A stretch of DNA of 28,032 nucleotides, from positions 1 to 28,032 of the forward strand of contig JALLAZ010000057.1 of the NCBI GenBank assembly GCA_036939755.1. Direction: 5' to 3'. The notes under the pieces are model-generated. The model saw only the letters and a list, made by a program, of their open reading frames with translations, was not told the DNA's origin and ran no database searches. Of this stretch, positions 1 through 10,004 are shown one piece after another. Origin of the DNA: Stephanodiscus triporus (taxonomy: Eukaryota > Bacillariophyta > Thalassiosirophyceae > Thalassiosirales > Thalassiosiraceae). Each line of letters starts with the position of its first letter. The first letter of the stretch is position 1. The translations under genes were made by a program, and so were the position numbers.

Positions 1-1280
1 ACCAGATGTTTCATGACCCTCATATGCTGTGGATAGGTGCATGGATCCACCATCAAGGCAGTCTCCATTTTAAGAAATTTAAGGTGGTGGCATGAAGGTG
101 CGTCTTGTTCTAGCTGCAGGGGGGCAAGATGAGGCATGCTCCCTAGTTTGAGGTGCAGGATGGGGAAGGGAGGGCGCGGGCAATAGGAGGGTTGTGGGTG
201 GAGAAGCGAGTGGAGGTCGTGGGCGGTGAGAAGATAGGGGAGGCGGGCCAGAGTGAAGACGAGGGCGCAAGGGGAGGGGCGCGCAAGAGAGTAGGGCGGT
301 GTTGACCGGGGGGGTCGTTGTGTTTTGGGGGATGCGATGGGCGGAAGAGGGGGGAATGCAGTGCAGATGACAAGGTCAAAGGCCGCAGTGTTTGAGGAGG
401 ATGAACAAGCAACAATCAACATTATTAGAGTGAAAGAGTGCAGGGGGAGGGGCACGAGAGGGAGAAGAGGCGGTGAGAGGGAGGGCGTGAGCATGAGGAG
501 GGGCGCTGGTAGAGAAGAGAGGGGGGGGGTGGGGGAAGAGAAGAGAGGGGTGCACCAGAGAGAAGAAGGCACAATGGGAGGGTTAGGGCAACAAAGAGGA
601 AGTCAATGTCGTCTGTTGGAGGATGATGGTGGAGGCGGCTCCGACAGCAGAGGCAGCTCCGACAAAGAGGAGGAGGTGATGACGACCGGATGATGGACTA
701 CGGACGACAACGACAACGACAACATCAACAACAACACAACAATCAAACGTTGCAAGGGAGAGGGAGGAGAAAGACGGCATCAACCTTGTTGATAGCCCCC
801 CTCCGCACGCGCGCCTCTTCTCCCAACATTCGTCCAAAGGCACATGATGCCTGTCTTGCGGAGGCAGGTGGGATGATGACCGCCAGAGGAGAAAGGGAGT
901 AGATGGTGAGGACGATGCAGCAAGAGGCGGAGGTGCCGGTGGACGGGAGGCGTCGGCGCGACAAGAGGCAACACAACAACCAGCCATACAAGAGGCGCAA
1001 GAGGGGCATGGCAAGAGGCGGTGGGGGTCGATAGTGAAAAGACACAACAATCAGATCGAGAGGCGGAGGAGCAGCCGCGGGCATCATTGCCACGATGATG
1101 ATTGCAGAGACGACACAGACGATGACCACGAACATGTGGCAGGAGGGCAAGGTGCAAGCCTCGTCATTGATGCCGCTTGGCGCAGTGGTGGTGGAGGAGG
1201 AGAGGAGGAGGATTGCAAAGATGTTTCAAGGAGTAGGAGGTGGTGGATGAGGGGGGGGAGGAGGAATATAATGGGGGCGC
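1..1280. other. Gene-free, purine-rich low-complexity tract
   Basis: The + strand is dominated by G and A (GGAGG, GAGAGG and GGGGG runs) for more than 1.2 kb, with a short GACAAC/CAACAA microsatellite near 700-740. Open frames on both strands here are overlapping, compositionally biased (Arg/Gly on +, Ser/Pro on -) and show no domain, so I call none of them a gene. This may be a decayed repeat or an expanded purine satellite; I recognise no element ends. Confidence 0.6.
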
Positions 1281-2280
1281 CCTAAATTTATAGTAGTAAT
1301 TCCTACGTAGATTATACTCGTTCTCGTTCCTACGGTGTCCGCCGCTCGTCGTAGCCCCAACGGCCCACTTAGAGTTGGAACCATGCCCCAATATTTTAGG
1401 GGCATCTTCCATTCATGCATGGAAACATTGCCCATGCTTTTTATGTCCCATATACATTTAGTTTCAAAATTCTAAACAGTAGTAAAAACACTAGATAAAT
1501 AGGGTGTTTTGTTAGTTAACACGGTGATGCAATGGTAAGCCATATAACTATGGCTGTGGGTGGAATTTTCCAACCAACTTATACATGTGAGGTCATACAG
1601 TATATATAAACATGATACAACTCTAAAAATGGCATTTGGAGCAAATTTTATTTTGGCCAATTTTAATACCGGACCCCCTATTAGAATTAGTGGCCGTAGG
1701 CCACAAAGTGGTGGTGTCTGTCTTGGTGGAGTTGGTTGAGTGCTGAGTCATCTCCACCACCAAGGAGAAGGTCGTGGTACCAGCCAACGATAACATCAAA
1801 GTTGGATGAAAGATGAAGTGTAAGAGGAGTTAGTTTGGTGACAGAGATTGTTTTAGAGTATGTTCCGATGTAGATTGTACCAGCAACCCTCCAGGTCAGC
1901 CTGGCATGAGCCAGTTGTGTTGCTGTGTGGTTGAATCAACCTGCTCCTTTCTCTGCACAGGAAATGGAAAGAAATACTGTCCAACTCTTTGGAAGAAAAA
2001 TTTTTTGTTGGCAAGTTTCGGGGAGGAGGAGCCGAAAAATCTGGGGACAAAGAAATAAATACTGATTCCTCTGAAGGATAGTAAGTCCGCATTTTATTCC
2101 ACGAAGAAGAGCTGCTCTCTAAACTGCCCTTACACGATATCTACTCGCTACCTCCTCAACTGCCCTCTTCTCTTTCGTGAAACCTTTCTTGGCAAGACCG
2201 CAACTCAAAACCCGGGAGAAATAATGATCTAACGACAGCACTTTCAGTTCTATTTGCTCGAGGCTACGCTCATAAAAACA
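1281..2280. other. Intergenic region upstream of peroxidase gene
   Basis: Composition returns to moderate GC with AT-rich stretches. I see no convincing coding region. On the - strand, about 1680-1800 reads as a short open peptide containing GWYHDLLLGGGDDS, but it is isolated and has no start or recognisable family, so it is at most a relic. The last 200 bp before 2281 presumably contain the peroxidase promoter and 5' UTR; no clear TATA box is evident. Confidence 0.45.
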
Positions 2281-3739
2281 ATGAAGTTGGTAATTGTAAC
2301 ATTCACCATTACCGCAGCTGCCGTCGGCGGCGCATTCTCAAAACTTGATGGCGCAAACGACGATATCGGGCCGGAACACCGAAAGCTACAAACTGATTTG
2401 CTAACGCTAATTCCTACCTTGTCTCCAAGCTTCTATCCAACATACTACATAAACAATGCCGACACCGATCCGGTCTCAAGCCTCCGTCCCTCGACGAATC
2501 CCACCGCTAGGCCCACGATGCCTTGCACTAGGTCATTCACCGTAGCAATGTATGACTCTATCGAAGAAGATATTGCAACATTGACGAGAGATATCGAAGA
2601 TGAAGAAGATCGAACCCACTTCTTAGGAGGAATAGTTAGACTTGCTGCGCATGACTTTATGGATTTCGACCCAAGCAGCTTCGCACCTATGGGCTCAGAT
2701 GGCTGCTTCGATCCAGATCACCCGAGGAACGCTGGATTGGACGATATTTGGTGCGACGATGACTGCCCCTTGACTGTGCTGCATCGAACAAAGTACTCTC
2801 ATATCTCAAGAGCGGATTTTTGGGTGGTATGCGCAAACGCAGTCATTTATCAAACTTCAGTTGACAATGCTCTGGACATGAGGGACACATTTCGATGGGG
2901 AAGGAAAGATAGAGATTCGTGCATAGGATCTGGCCAGCGTCTTCCAAGGCCATCAGGATGCCAACAGATAGAAGCAGTGTTTTTGAGGAAGATGGGTTTA
3001 AGTTGGAGAGAAGCGGTCGCATTGCTTGGCGCGCACACTCTTGGAAGAGGAGACAGAGACGTGAGTTCATCGCACATTCGACATGCTTTTCTACGTGTGT
3101 TGCCTTAATTCATGCACTCTATCCGTTGACATAATGAATTATTCATCTAGTTTTCGGGCCATCATGGTACCTGGAAAGACAGCAATGAAGATGCTCAGGT
3201 AAGATAGGCTATTCGCCGGCAAGAACAAAGCTAAGAGCAAACCAACGCGTGCGTCACTGACATCATTTATATTTATTCCACTTTTGAATCCGAAGGTGTT
3301 CGACAAGCAATACTTTGTGGAACTGTCTACAAATGCCTGGCGGATGAGAAATGTCGGTGGGCCAGATAATGGGGGTGCTCCTCAAGATTGGACGACAGGA
3401 AGAAGTGGCGATCAAATGATGCTAAATACTGATGTATGTCTTTTGTATGACATCGATGAAAACGTAGACACTGGTACTCCCTGTTGCGCTGTAACTGATA
3501 GCACTTTCCCTGAGGGCGAAAACCAATGCATCGAACAAGAAGCAGCAAGCCGCAGATGCTCAAGATATTCACAAAACGATTCCAGGAGAGCTGCTGGGCG
3601 GGCAGTAATAGAATATGGTGATGGCGATGACAACAGTAACTTTTACAGCGCTTTTAGGGAGGCATGGACAAAAGCTACCACTCTTGGCCATAGCAACTTG
3701 TCTCCTTTGGAATGGCCTTGTGATTCAGAATACTGGTGA
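2281..3739 (+). CDS. Secreted haem peroxidase (plant/fungal/bacterial peroxidase superfamily), 3 exons
   Basis: Haem peroxidase that would use hydrogen peroxide to oxidise a donor. Exons are 2281-3060, 3151-3198 and 3296-3739, with GT-AG introns of 90 and 97 bp, both phase 0, giving 423 residues. The ATG at 2281 starts a signal peptide (about residues 1-20), followed by a Pro/Thr/Ser-rich linker to about residue 80. Motifs seen: distal RLAAHD with Arg120 and His124, proximal GAHTLGRG with His252, a Trp at 268 in the position of the CcP/APX proximal Trp, and Asp322 in MMLNTDVCLLYD, the proximal-His partner. The distal aromatic next to His (Trp in class I, Phe in class II/III) is Ala123. Numerous Cys fit a secretory-pathway protein. 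Substrate and class are uncertain: core motifs resemble class I, but the signal peptide and Cys content do not. It converges with the quinolinate synthase gene downstream. Confidence 0.85.
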
Positions 3740-4055
3740 TAAGCGAAGTGTGTTTGACCGATTGTTGCCGGACTCATCCATGATTTCTTGCTTGAGAAAT
3801 ATTGATCTGTCATATATGTTTGTCTCTAGTTTGATTAATAAGAAGTAGGTCTATATTTGTTGCGTGGCGAGTCATAATTGAGTAGTAGAGAGTAAACTGT
3901 CTAGAGTATCGTTTGAGATGCTAACCCACTAAGAACACATCAAGGCGAGGGGTCGAATTTGCTGGTCTTATTGAGTTATTCTCTCTCTGTGTGTGTGTGT
4001 GGGTGTGTGTCTCACACAAAAATCTCTCTCTCATCGGTTAATAAGAATGTCTTTA
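3740..4055. other. Convergent intergenic spacer with CT/GT microsatellite
   Basis: This is the shared 3' region of two convergent genes. It contains a dinucleotide tract at about 3979-4034, with CT repeats passing into GT repeats and back into CT. An AT-rich TTAATAAGAAG at about 3833-3845 could serve as a polyadenylation signal for the peroxidase mRNA. Nothing coding is seen. Confidence 0.5.
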
Positions 4056-5948
4056 TCAAGCGGCCATCCTACCCGCCCGCTCCACCCTCTCGACCAGCTC
4101 GTCGCCGAGCCTCTTCTCCTTCATGAATTCCCTCATGTAAACGATCGGCTCGGTGCCAAGTTCGATGGCGTCCTTCCCGTCGATGTATTTCCCCGCCAGC
4201 CGATTCGGCGGCATGTGCCTAGACAGCCGCAGCTCGTCCCTTGCATTCGACGTCGTCGACGAGCGCTGCCTCCCGATCATGTCGACGATGTCGCGAACTG
4301 CGTCGAGGTCGTTCATCTTCATGAAGGGGCAGGTGGCGCACCCGCCGGCGGCGGAACACCCCTCCCCCCCGGCCGAGCCTGGAACCACCCCCAACGACGT
4401 CGTGGTTGTGGTCGTCGCGGACGTCGACGAGGAGCGTCCTTCCCCGTCGTGGTCGTCTACCCCCATGACGGCCTCGGACGAGACCGGGAACACGATCTCC
4501 GCCTCGACGTCACGACACGACCTCGAGTCGAGTATGTCCTGTACGCTCCGCACGATGGACGTGACCATGCCCGCCTCGGTCCCGAGAATGAATTTCAGCC
4601 GCCTCTTCTTTCCGTCGCCCCCCTCCCCCCCCCCTCCCCTCCCCTCGGCGGCGGCCTCCTCGACCTTGCGCTCGATGAAGTTCAGTATGTTGCTCGTGCT
4701 CCCGACCACGCCCATGTCGTCGAGGCTCCTACGCAGCGCGACCTGGAACATCTCCCCGGGAACCTCGAGGTGGGCCGTGACGTACGCGTCCGGATAATCC
4801 CGCTCGACGGCCTCGACGACCGACGTTCCGAACATGTGATGCACGACGCAGTTGCCGTGGGGGTACACGAGTATGTTATCCCGCAGCGCGCGCACGGTCG
4901 ACCTGTCGTGGAGGGGATGGAGATCGGAGCGTATCCTATCGTCGGACCAGCCGGAGGATAGGACGCCGTCGAGGAGCGAGATCAGGTTCTCGCCCATGTA
5001 CGTGTCCGGCCCGTAGCACACGCGTAGGTCGTCCGGCCCGAGCTGCGCGCTCGCCTGCAATATCGTCTGCAGGACGTTGCTCGACGTGCATGTGATCGTA
5101 GGCATGATGCTCGAGCTTACGGCCTTCGTCTCGAGGGACGTGTTGATGTACACGACGTGGAGCGACTTCTTCCCGATCGACGCCCCGTCGCGCACGCACC
5201 TCTCGAGCCACGCGCGGTATCCGTCCGACTCGGCGCTCTCGGCGAGGCTGCACCCGATCCGACCGACCGACGCCCGGTACACCGGCACGTCGGGATGGCC
5301 GTTCCGTCCCATGATCGCGGATACCGACTCGGACATGAAGTCGACGCCAAGGCATATGATCGCGGACGCGGAGTTTTCCGCGCACATGCGCACGGCGTCG
5401 TCTCCCATCCTGAGCGAGTCGGCGATGGCGACCAGGGGATATTCCGGAACGGACCGTCCTACGCCCACGACGCCGCCGCCGTTTCCGCGCGAGAGCATGT
5501 CCATCTGCCGTCGCCTCACGGCGTGGAGCACGCCCTGCAACTCCACGTCCATGTAGTAGTGCGCGACGATGCCCACATTCAGCTCGACGAGCCTATCCAG
5601 GAGGTCCTCGACGACGTCGTCGGGAGGATCGAGGAAGGCGGCCTGGGCGGACGCGAACGATCCCAGCGGGGTCAGGCTTCGATTTGGCCCTATGACGAGG
5701 GAGGGGAAGGCCGACACCTGCTGCGCGTGCGGGGCCGTGGGGAGCGGCGACGGGATCGACGGCGGGGGCGTCGTCGTCGGGGCGCGTGCGAACGCGGACG
5801 ACGACGACGTCGCAGCGGACGCGCAGCTCTTGCTGAGGTTGTGCAGACGTCTGACGTCGCCGACGTAGGAGCTCCATCGGACGCCCGCGCTCGAGGTGGC
5901 GCGGCAACATATCCGATGGACGGGCGTGTGACGCAGGTTGTTCATCAT
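4056..5948 (-). CDS. nadA: Quinolinate synthase (NadA-type), organelle-targeted, intronless
   Basis: Condenses iminoaspartate with dihydroxyacetone phosphate to quinolinate in de novo NAD synthesis, using a [4Fe-4S] cluster. The ATG is at 5946-5948 and the protein has 630 residues. Residues 1-100 are a Ser/Ala/Pro/Arg-rich presequence, probably mitochondrial or plastid. NadA motifs follow in order: IVAHYYMDVELQ (about 127), ADSLRMGDDA (176), YINTSLETKA (267), TCTSSN with Cys287, GPDTYMGENL (313), PHGNCVVHHMF with Cys367, HLEVPGEMF (393), VGSTSN (415), ILGTEAGMV (454) and CATCPFMKMN with Cys540. The three cluster cysteines are therefore present. AHLEVPGEMF is the form I associate with plant enzymes, but the N-terminal SufE domain of the Arabidopsis enzyme is absent. 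Low-complexity Gly/Ser/Thr inserts at about 433-447 and 500-535 lengthen it. The gene is far more GC-rich than its neighbours (43 of 60 bases G/C at 5461-5520). Long open frames on the + strand here are shadows. Confidence 0.93.
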   Translation of the reverse strand: MMNNLRHTPVHRICCRATSSAGVRWSSYVGDVRRLHNLSKSCASAATSSSSAFARAPTTTPPPSIPSPLPTAPHAQQVSAFPSLVIGPNRSLTPLGSFASAQAAFLDPPDDVVEDLLDRLVELNVGIVAHYYMDVELQGVLHAVRRRQMDMLSRGNGGGVVGVGRSVPEYPLVAIADSLRMGDDAVRMCAENSASAIICLGVDFMSESVSAIMGRNGHPDVPVYRASVGRIGCSLAESAESDGYRAWLERCVRDGASIGKKSLHVVYINTSLETKAVSSSIMPTITCTSSNVLQTILQASAQLGPDDLRVCYGPDTYMGENLISLLDGVLSSGWSDDRIRSDLHPLHDRSTVRALRDNILVYPHGNCVVHHMFGTSVVEAVERDYPDAYVTAHLEVPGEMFQVALRRSLDDMGVVGSTSNILNFIERKVEEAAAEGRGGGGEGGDGKKRRLKFILGTEAGMVTSIVRSVQDILDSRSCRDVEAEIVFPVSSEAVMGVDDHDGEGRSSSTSATTTTTTSLGVVPGSAGGEGCSAAGGCATCPFMKMNDLDAVRDIVDMIGRQRSSTTSNARDELRLSRHMPPNRLAGKYIDGKDAIELGTEPIVYMREFMKEKRLGDELVERVERAGRMAA

Positions 5949-6659
5949 TTGTATCGTATGCTATTGCAACGTTGTGACAACAAGGAGCGGGTGGGCGGCG
6001 GGCGGGGGGTTAAACCGAATGGGAGATTGCCGATTACTTCACTGAGTCGGGACTTGCTTTCGGATGGATGGAGCAGTTGCGTGTGGTGACGATGATAATA
6101 ATATATTATTATGAAAGGTCTGCAGTGTGCGTTGATGCTCGTGTTGGACGATGATGGATGTGCGCTATGGACCAAAACGTCGCCATTCCACGGACGGAGG
6201 AAGTGATGCCGGCGGATGCGATGGCATCGGGCACCATACTAGATACACATACGATATCATACGAAGGATATTTGCAGTGAACAAAGAAAAACAGAACGGT
6301 GTCAAACGACACTTCCCGCCACAATAGGTGGTCAGGGATTTCTCCGTCTGGCCAGCCCACAAATCTTGCACGTAGGTAGGTTAAGTACCTACTCTACTAC
6401 TCTAGACACAGAGCGAGATTTTCGGCAACTCCTTTCTCACGCTCGGAGGCGGCGCACTCTCCTGCATACATGATGGCCAAAGGGGGCGGAGCTTCATCCG
6501 AAGGTCCGTGGCTGTTGATTTGGGGATCGTGTGCGAACTATTCCGCATGTTGTATGCGGTAAAGAATGAAAACAAGCCCATGCATCGACATTTACTCATA
6601 TTCCAAACGTGCAATTGCCACCAATAGCACACCATCCCATCTCGGCAGCTGATCGAAAA
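5949..6659. promoter_or_regulatory. Divergent intergenic region between quinolinate synthase and WW-protein genes
   Basis: About 710 bp between two divergently transcribed genes, presumably holding both promoters. Features seen are an AT-rich palindrome at about 6095-6112 (AATAATATATTATT core) and a 7-bp inverted repeat GTAGGTA/TACCTAC at 6372-6378 and 6386-6392 with a 7-nt spacer. The function of either is unknown. No coding region is supported; the - strand frame at 6402-7109 overlaps the WW gene and has no domain. Confidence 0.45.
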
Positions 6660-9600
6660 ATGGGGGTCCAGATACAAACTACCAATGATGACATTGAATT
6701 TACTCTGACGAATCCTCCGAACGAAGTAGACGAGGAATGCAATGGAGTAGCTGTAAATGCCATCATAAATCGTCGTGATGGCAGTCCTTGGGAGACACCG
6801 TCGCTGCCAGATATCTCGTCGGCGAATTCGATCCTGACCGAGGCGCTGTCGTTGGAGAAGTCGCCATCGATCTTGACCGAGGCGCTGTCGATGGAGAATT
6901 CGATCTATAACGAGGCGGCCAACGGGATCCAGCAGCAAGACCACCATCCCCCATCGACTCCCGCGCAAAATGACGGGATCAAAGAGCAGGAGCGCCCCCC
7001 ATTGGATCCCACGCTTGATGAAGACGACGTCGACGAGTTCGAGATCGGCCGGGATAACACCGACGAATTTGAGTACATACGTTATAAAATGTCGCCGTCG
7101 TTCTCTCAACGCGGTCTAGAGCTCACTACTTCGGATAAGTTTCCCAGCTGGGACTATAAGACCGCCGAGGCGGAACGTAGACGACTACTGCGCAAGTTGG
7201 AAAAAGAAATGAACGATGAAAGCATCCTCAGCAGCCTTGGCATCAAAGAGGATAAGAGCTTCGACACGGCTTCGGAGAGTAGTGAGGATCCCAGTATCTA
7301 TTCTGATAACGGTTCCACAGCCTTTTACACTGAGACCTCTACGGCCTTTGACAATGATGCTAGTCAGTGGTGTACAAAAATGGGAGGAGGGAGAGGTGGC
7401 AAGAGACGCGCTTCGTTGAAAGGATATGATACAAACAAGTCGATGTCCTTCTACGAATGCGAGGAAGATTACGATCTGCAAGAATGCTGTCTGACCGATG
7501 TCTGTATGTCATTGATAACGGGCGATTACAAAGTGGAGCTCGAAGATGTAAACAAGGAGACCGACCAACGCGCTCAAAGTAATGAGATTAGTTGGCATTC
7601 AGGAGAGGAGCAAATCGGAAAAAACTGTAATGCTTACAGCAAGGGTAGTCGGAGGTCAAAGATCGAAGGGATCCTTGAGGATGATAGCAGTGATATTTCA
7701 TTGATCTTGGGGCATTACAATAAAAATGAAATCAAGCAGAGCAACCAATGTGATCGAAGTAATGATGTTACTTGGGTTAAAGTAGAGGACGAAAGAGGAG
7801 CAGGGATCCTCGTGGATGACGTCAGTCGTAGTGGTAGCTATGGTAGTCAAAATTCAAAAAGAGGTCTAACGGTTAAGGAACGGTTGCTGTCTCGGAAAGA
7901 TGGCACGAAATCAAATGAGAGTGATTTAACTGATGTTGCCCAGGGCAACCAACGTGCTCGAAGTTATGAGAAGAATCGGCATAAGGAAGATGAGGAAGTG
8001 GGAGAAGAAATCCACGAGGACGGCTTCGTTAGTGGTGACTTTAAGGGTAGTCGAAAGCCAAAGAGCGGAGATATTTCATTGATCTTTAGCGATAGCAGAG
8101 TGAAAGTCGACGAGGAAAACGACCAGAGCATCCAACGTGCTCAAAATTACAAAAACGATATGAGTCAGCATAAAAAAGAGAAGGAAATGGGAAAAGAGAT
8201 CATTGTGAATGACATCAGTAGTGGTGGCAGCAAGGGTACTCCAAAGTTGACGAGCGGATTAACGCCGAAGGAACGATTGTTGTCTCTACCAAGTGACAAA
8301 AAGCTAGACGAGGGCGATCGAACTGCCGCCTCTATCACTCCTTTTGTCGCTCCAGCCAGCGAAGACGAAATATGCGCAATTAGTACATCACGAAAACAGG
8401 AAGACGATTCTGCCGTTCGTCCATGTGTTCGAGAGTGCGATGGAGTGTTGAGTGTCAGTCATGAAAACATTGAAGTTCATAGAAGCAATGAGACGGACCA
8501 CATTGGTTTGGAAAGCAATTTACTTGGGCCATTGGCTGCTTTAAATATCATGGGGATGAAGAAGAAATATGATCTCAATTCAAAAGCGCCGAAGCCACGG
8601 TTGGAAATACAGGAACAAAGCAAAGATATGTCAGTGGAGTCATATCCCCTCTCCGTTGCTACCAATCTCGCCTTTGCTGCTTCTAATGACGTTAAGGTCG
8701 ACAATGTGATGGACTGCTTGTCATTGAATATTCCTTTTCTTAATCAGCTGGTTGCGCTAATTTGGAATGATACTGAAAAAGACTTGATCATGGATAAAGC
8801 AAATTTGGATGGCATTGTTCCGGGTGATCTTGACGCGAGCGATGCGGATTCAACCAATCCCAAAGATGACCGTATAAGCCAACGCTCGAGGAGTGGGATG
8901 ACGGTGAAGAAACAGTTGGTTACTATAGGAGGAAGCGGGAAAAAGTTAAATGGTGCAGACCCAACTACTGTTGACGCTCGTGTTTCCCCTGTCTTTGTCA
9001 CTTCCACCGGGGCTCCAGCCCTGGAGGACTCGATGAGTGCTATCCTCAAATTCCAGAAAGACGAAGAAAAGGGGGAGGAGATTAGAGAGAAGATCATTGC
9101 GGATGACATCCATATTGGTGTTGTCATGGCTACTCCAAAGTCGAAGACTGGGTTATCATGTAAGGAACGGTTGTTGTCTATACGAGGTGGCAAGAAGTCA
9201 GATCTGGGAGATCTATCTGCTATTTCTCATGTCACTGCTACGGCCGCTTCAGCCCTGGACGGTGTTAGTAAGGATACTCGAAAGCGCAAAATAATTGAAC
9301 CGAACTCTCATGGTCTCATTCAGGGTGAAAATGTAACGATGAACAAGTCTAATTCTGCCAGTCAAGAAAAGTCGTCGATGGTAAAAAGCAATGAATCATT
9401 CTTCGTCAGTGCCCTGAAGTTTACAAGGACACCAAAGGCGTCTAATAAAGCTCAATTAGAAAAAAAATCGCATCACAATAGGGCAACCCCCAGCTTCATC
9501 AAGTGGAAATCTTTGAGCCGGATCAAGAGCACCAAGACAGGCGAAAGTGGTGTTAGCGGTGTAACACCGAAAAAAAGGAGTTGGATGGAATACATTGATG

Positions 9601-10004
9601 CAAGTTCGGGTAAACCATATTATTCCAATGGAATGATTACCACTTGGGATAGGCCTGCCAATGTTGAGATTTCTGTTTCACCATCAATTACGCCCAAAAT
9701 ACCCACTTTGAGTAATCGGAGAAAATCTGCGTCACCAGCAAGTACACCAATAACACCCATCTTGAGGAATTCATTTGCTGTGACAGCGTCGACGCCACCC
9801 CATATGGGAGAGCCGCTTCCGCAGCTGAAACCGCATGATCCAATCGCCTCCATTCAGGATACTCCCAACCATTTACAAAAGGAGGAGAAAGAAATGATTC
9901 TAGAAGACCACCTAGCAGCAAATGCCTCTACATCTGATGTGAATGTTGATAGACCCAACAGAATCGGAAGAGCGAGCTCCAAAATGCCACAATGGCGACG
10001 GTGA
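6660..10004 (+). CDS. Large disordered protein with KERLL-type repeats and a C-terminal WW domain
   Basis: Function unknown. I chose the ATG at 6660 (AAAAATGGGG), giving 1114 residues; the upstream extension lacks an ATG. Most of the protein is acidic, Ser/Lys-rich and likely disordered. An early internal repeat, SILTEALS, occurs twice at about 6825-6900. Four copies of a G-(L/M)-(T/S)-x-K-(E/K)-(R/Q)-L motif followed by a Lys/Gly/Asp segment lie near 7861, 8257, 8892 and 9150, linked by degenerate repeats (QRAR/QRAQ..., VDDVSRSGS..., VNDISSGGS...). Near the C terminus, residues about 973-1001 match a WW domain: SWMEYIDASSGKPYY, then SN, then TTWDRP, with both signature Trp, the Tyr pair and the Pro. 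WW domains bind Pro-rich ligands, so this may be a scaffold or adaptor, but that is inference. Degenerate WW-like segments continue past the stop in a different frame. Confidence 0.75.
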   Translation: MGVQIQTTNDDIEFTLTNPPNEVDEECNGVAVNAIINRRDGSPWETPSLPDISSANSILTEALSLEKSPSILTEALSMENSIYNEAANGIQQQDHHPPSTPAQNDGIKEQERPPLDPTLDEDDVDEFEIGRDNTDEFEYIRYKMSPSFSQRGLELTTSDKFPSWDYKTAEAERRRLLRKLEKEMNDESILSSLGIKEDKSFDTASESSEDPSIYSDNGSTAFYTETSTAFDNDASQWCTKMGGGRGGKRRASLKGYDTNKSMSFYECEEDYDLQECCLTDVCMSLITGDYKVELEDVNKETDQRAQSNEISWHSGEEQIGKNCNAYSKGSRRSKIEGILEDDSSDISLILGHYNKNEIKQSNQCDRSNDVTWVKVEDERGAGILVDDVSRSGSYGSQNSKRGLTVKERLLSRKDGTKSNESDLTDVAQGNQRARSYEKNRHKEDEEVGEEIHEDGFVSGDFKGSRKPKSGDISLIFSDSRVKVDEENDQSIQRAQNYKNDMSQHKKEKEMGKEIIVNDISSGGSKGTPKLTSGLTPKERLLSLPSDKKLDEGDRTAASITPFVAPASEDEICAISTSRKQEDDSAVRPCVRECDGVLSVSHENIEVHRSNETDHIGLESNLLGPLAALNIMGMKKKYDLNSKAPKPRLEIQEQSKDMSVESYPLSVATNLAFAASNDVKVDNVMDCLSLNIPFLNQLVALIWNDTEKDLIMDKANLDGIVPGDLDASDADSTNPKDDRISQRSRSGMTVKKQLVTIGGSGKKLNGADPTTVDARVSPVFVTSTGAPALEDSMSAILKFQKDEEKGEEIREKIIADDIHIGVVMATPKSKTGLSCKERLLSIRGGKKSDLGDLSAISHVTATAASALDGVSKDTRKRKIIEPNSHGLIQGENVTMNKSNSASQEKSSMVKSNESFFVSALKFTRTPKASNKAQLEKKSHHNRATPSFIKWKSLSRIKSTKTGESGVSGVTPKKRSWMEYIDASSGKPYYSNGMITTWDRPANVEISVSPSITPKIPTLSNRRKSASPASTPITPILRNSFAVTASTPPHMGEPLPQLKPHDPIASIQDTPNHLQKEEKEMILEDHLAANASTSDVNVDRPNRIGRASSKMPQWRR

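Noticed and set aside
583..1157. Overlapping - strand frames of 125-155 aa in the purine-rich tract
   Set aside because: Ser/Pro/Val-rich products of biased composition; three frames are open at once, which is a low-complexity artefact.
3890..3980. GGGGTCGAATT resembling a tRNA T-loop
   Set aside because: The upstream sequence does not form acceptor, D and anticodon stems; no tRNA supported.
3993..6089. Long + strand open frames (322, 214, 159 and 310 aa) opposite quinolinate synthase
   Set aside because: They are antisense shadows of a GC-rich coding gene: rich in Arg/His/Pro/Asp, without domains, while the - strand frame carries every NadA motif.
6372..6392. GTAGGTA/TACCTAC inverted repeat as a terminator or operator
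   Set aside because: Seven-base stems of this kind occur by chance, there is no T-tract, and a bacterial-style terminator makes no sense in this genome. It is mentioned only as a structure within the intergenic region.
6402..7109. 235-aa - strand open frame overlapping the start of the WW gene
   Set aside because: No recognisable domain. It overlaps the better-supported + strand gene and contains antisense copies of its internal repeat.
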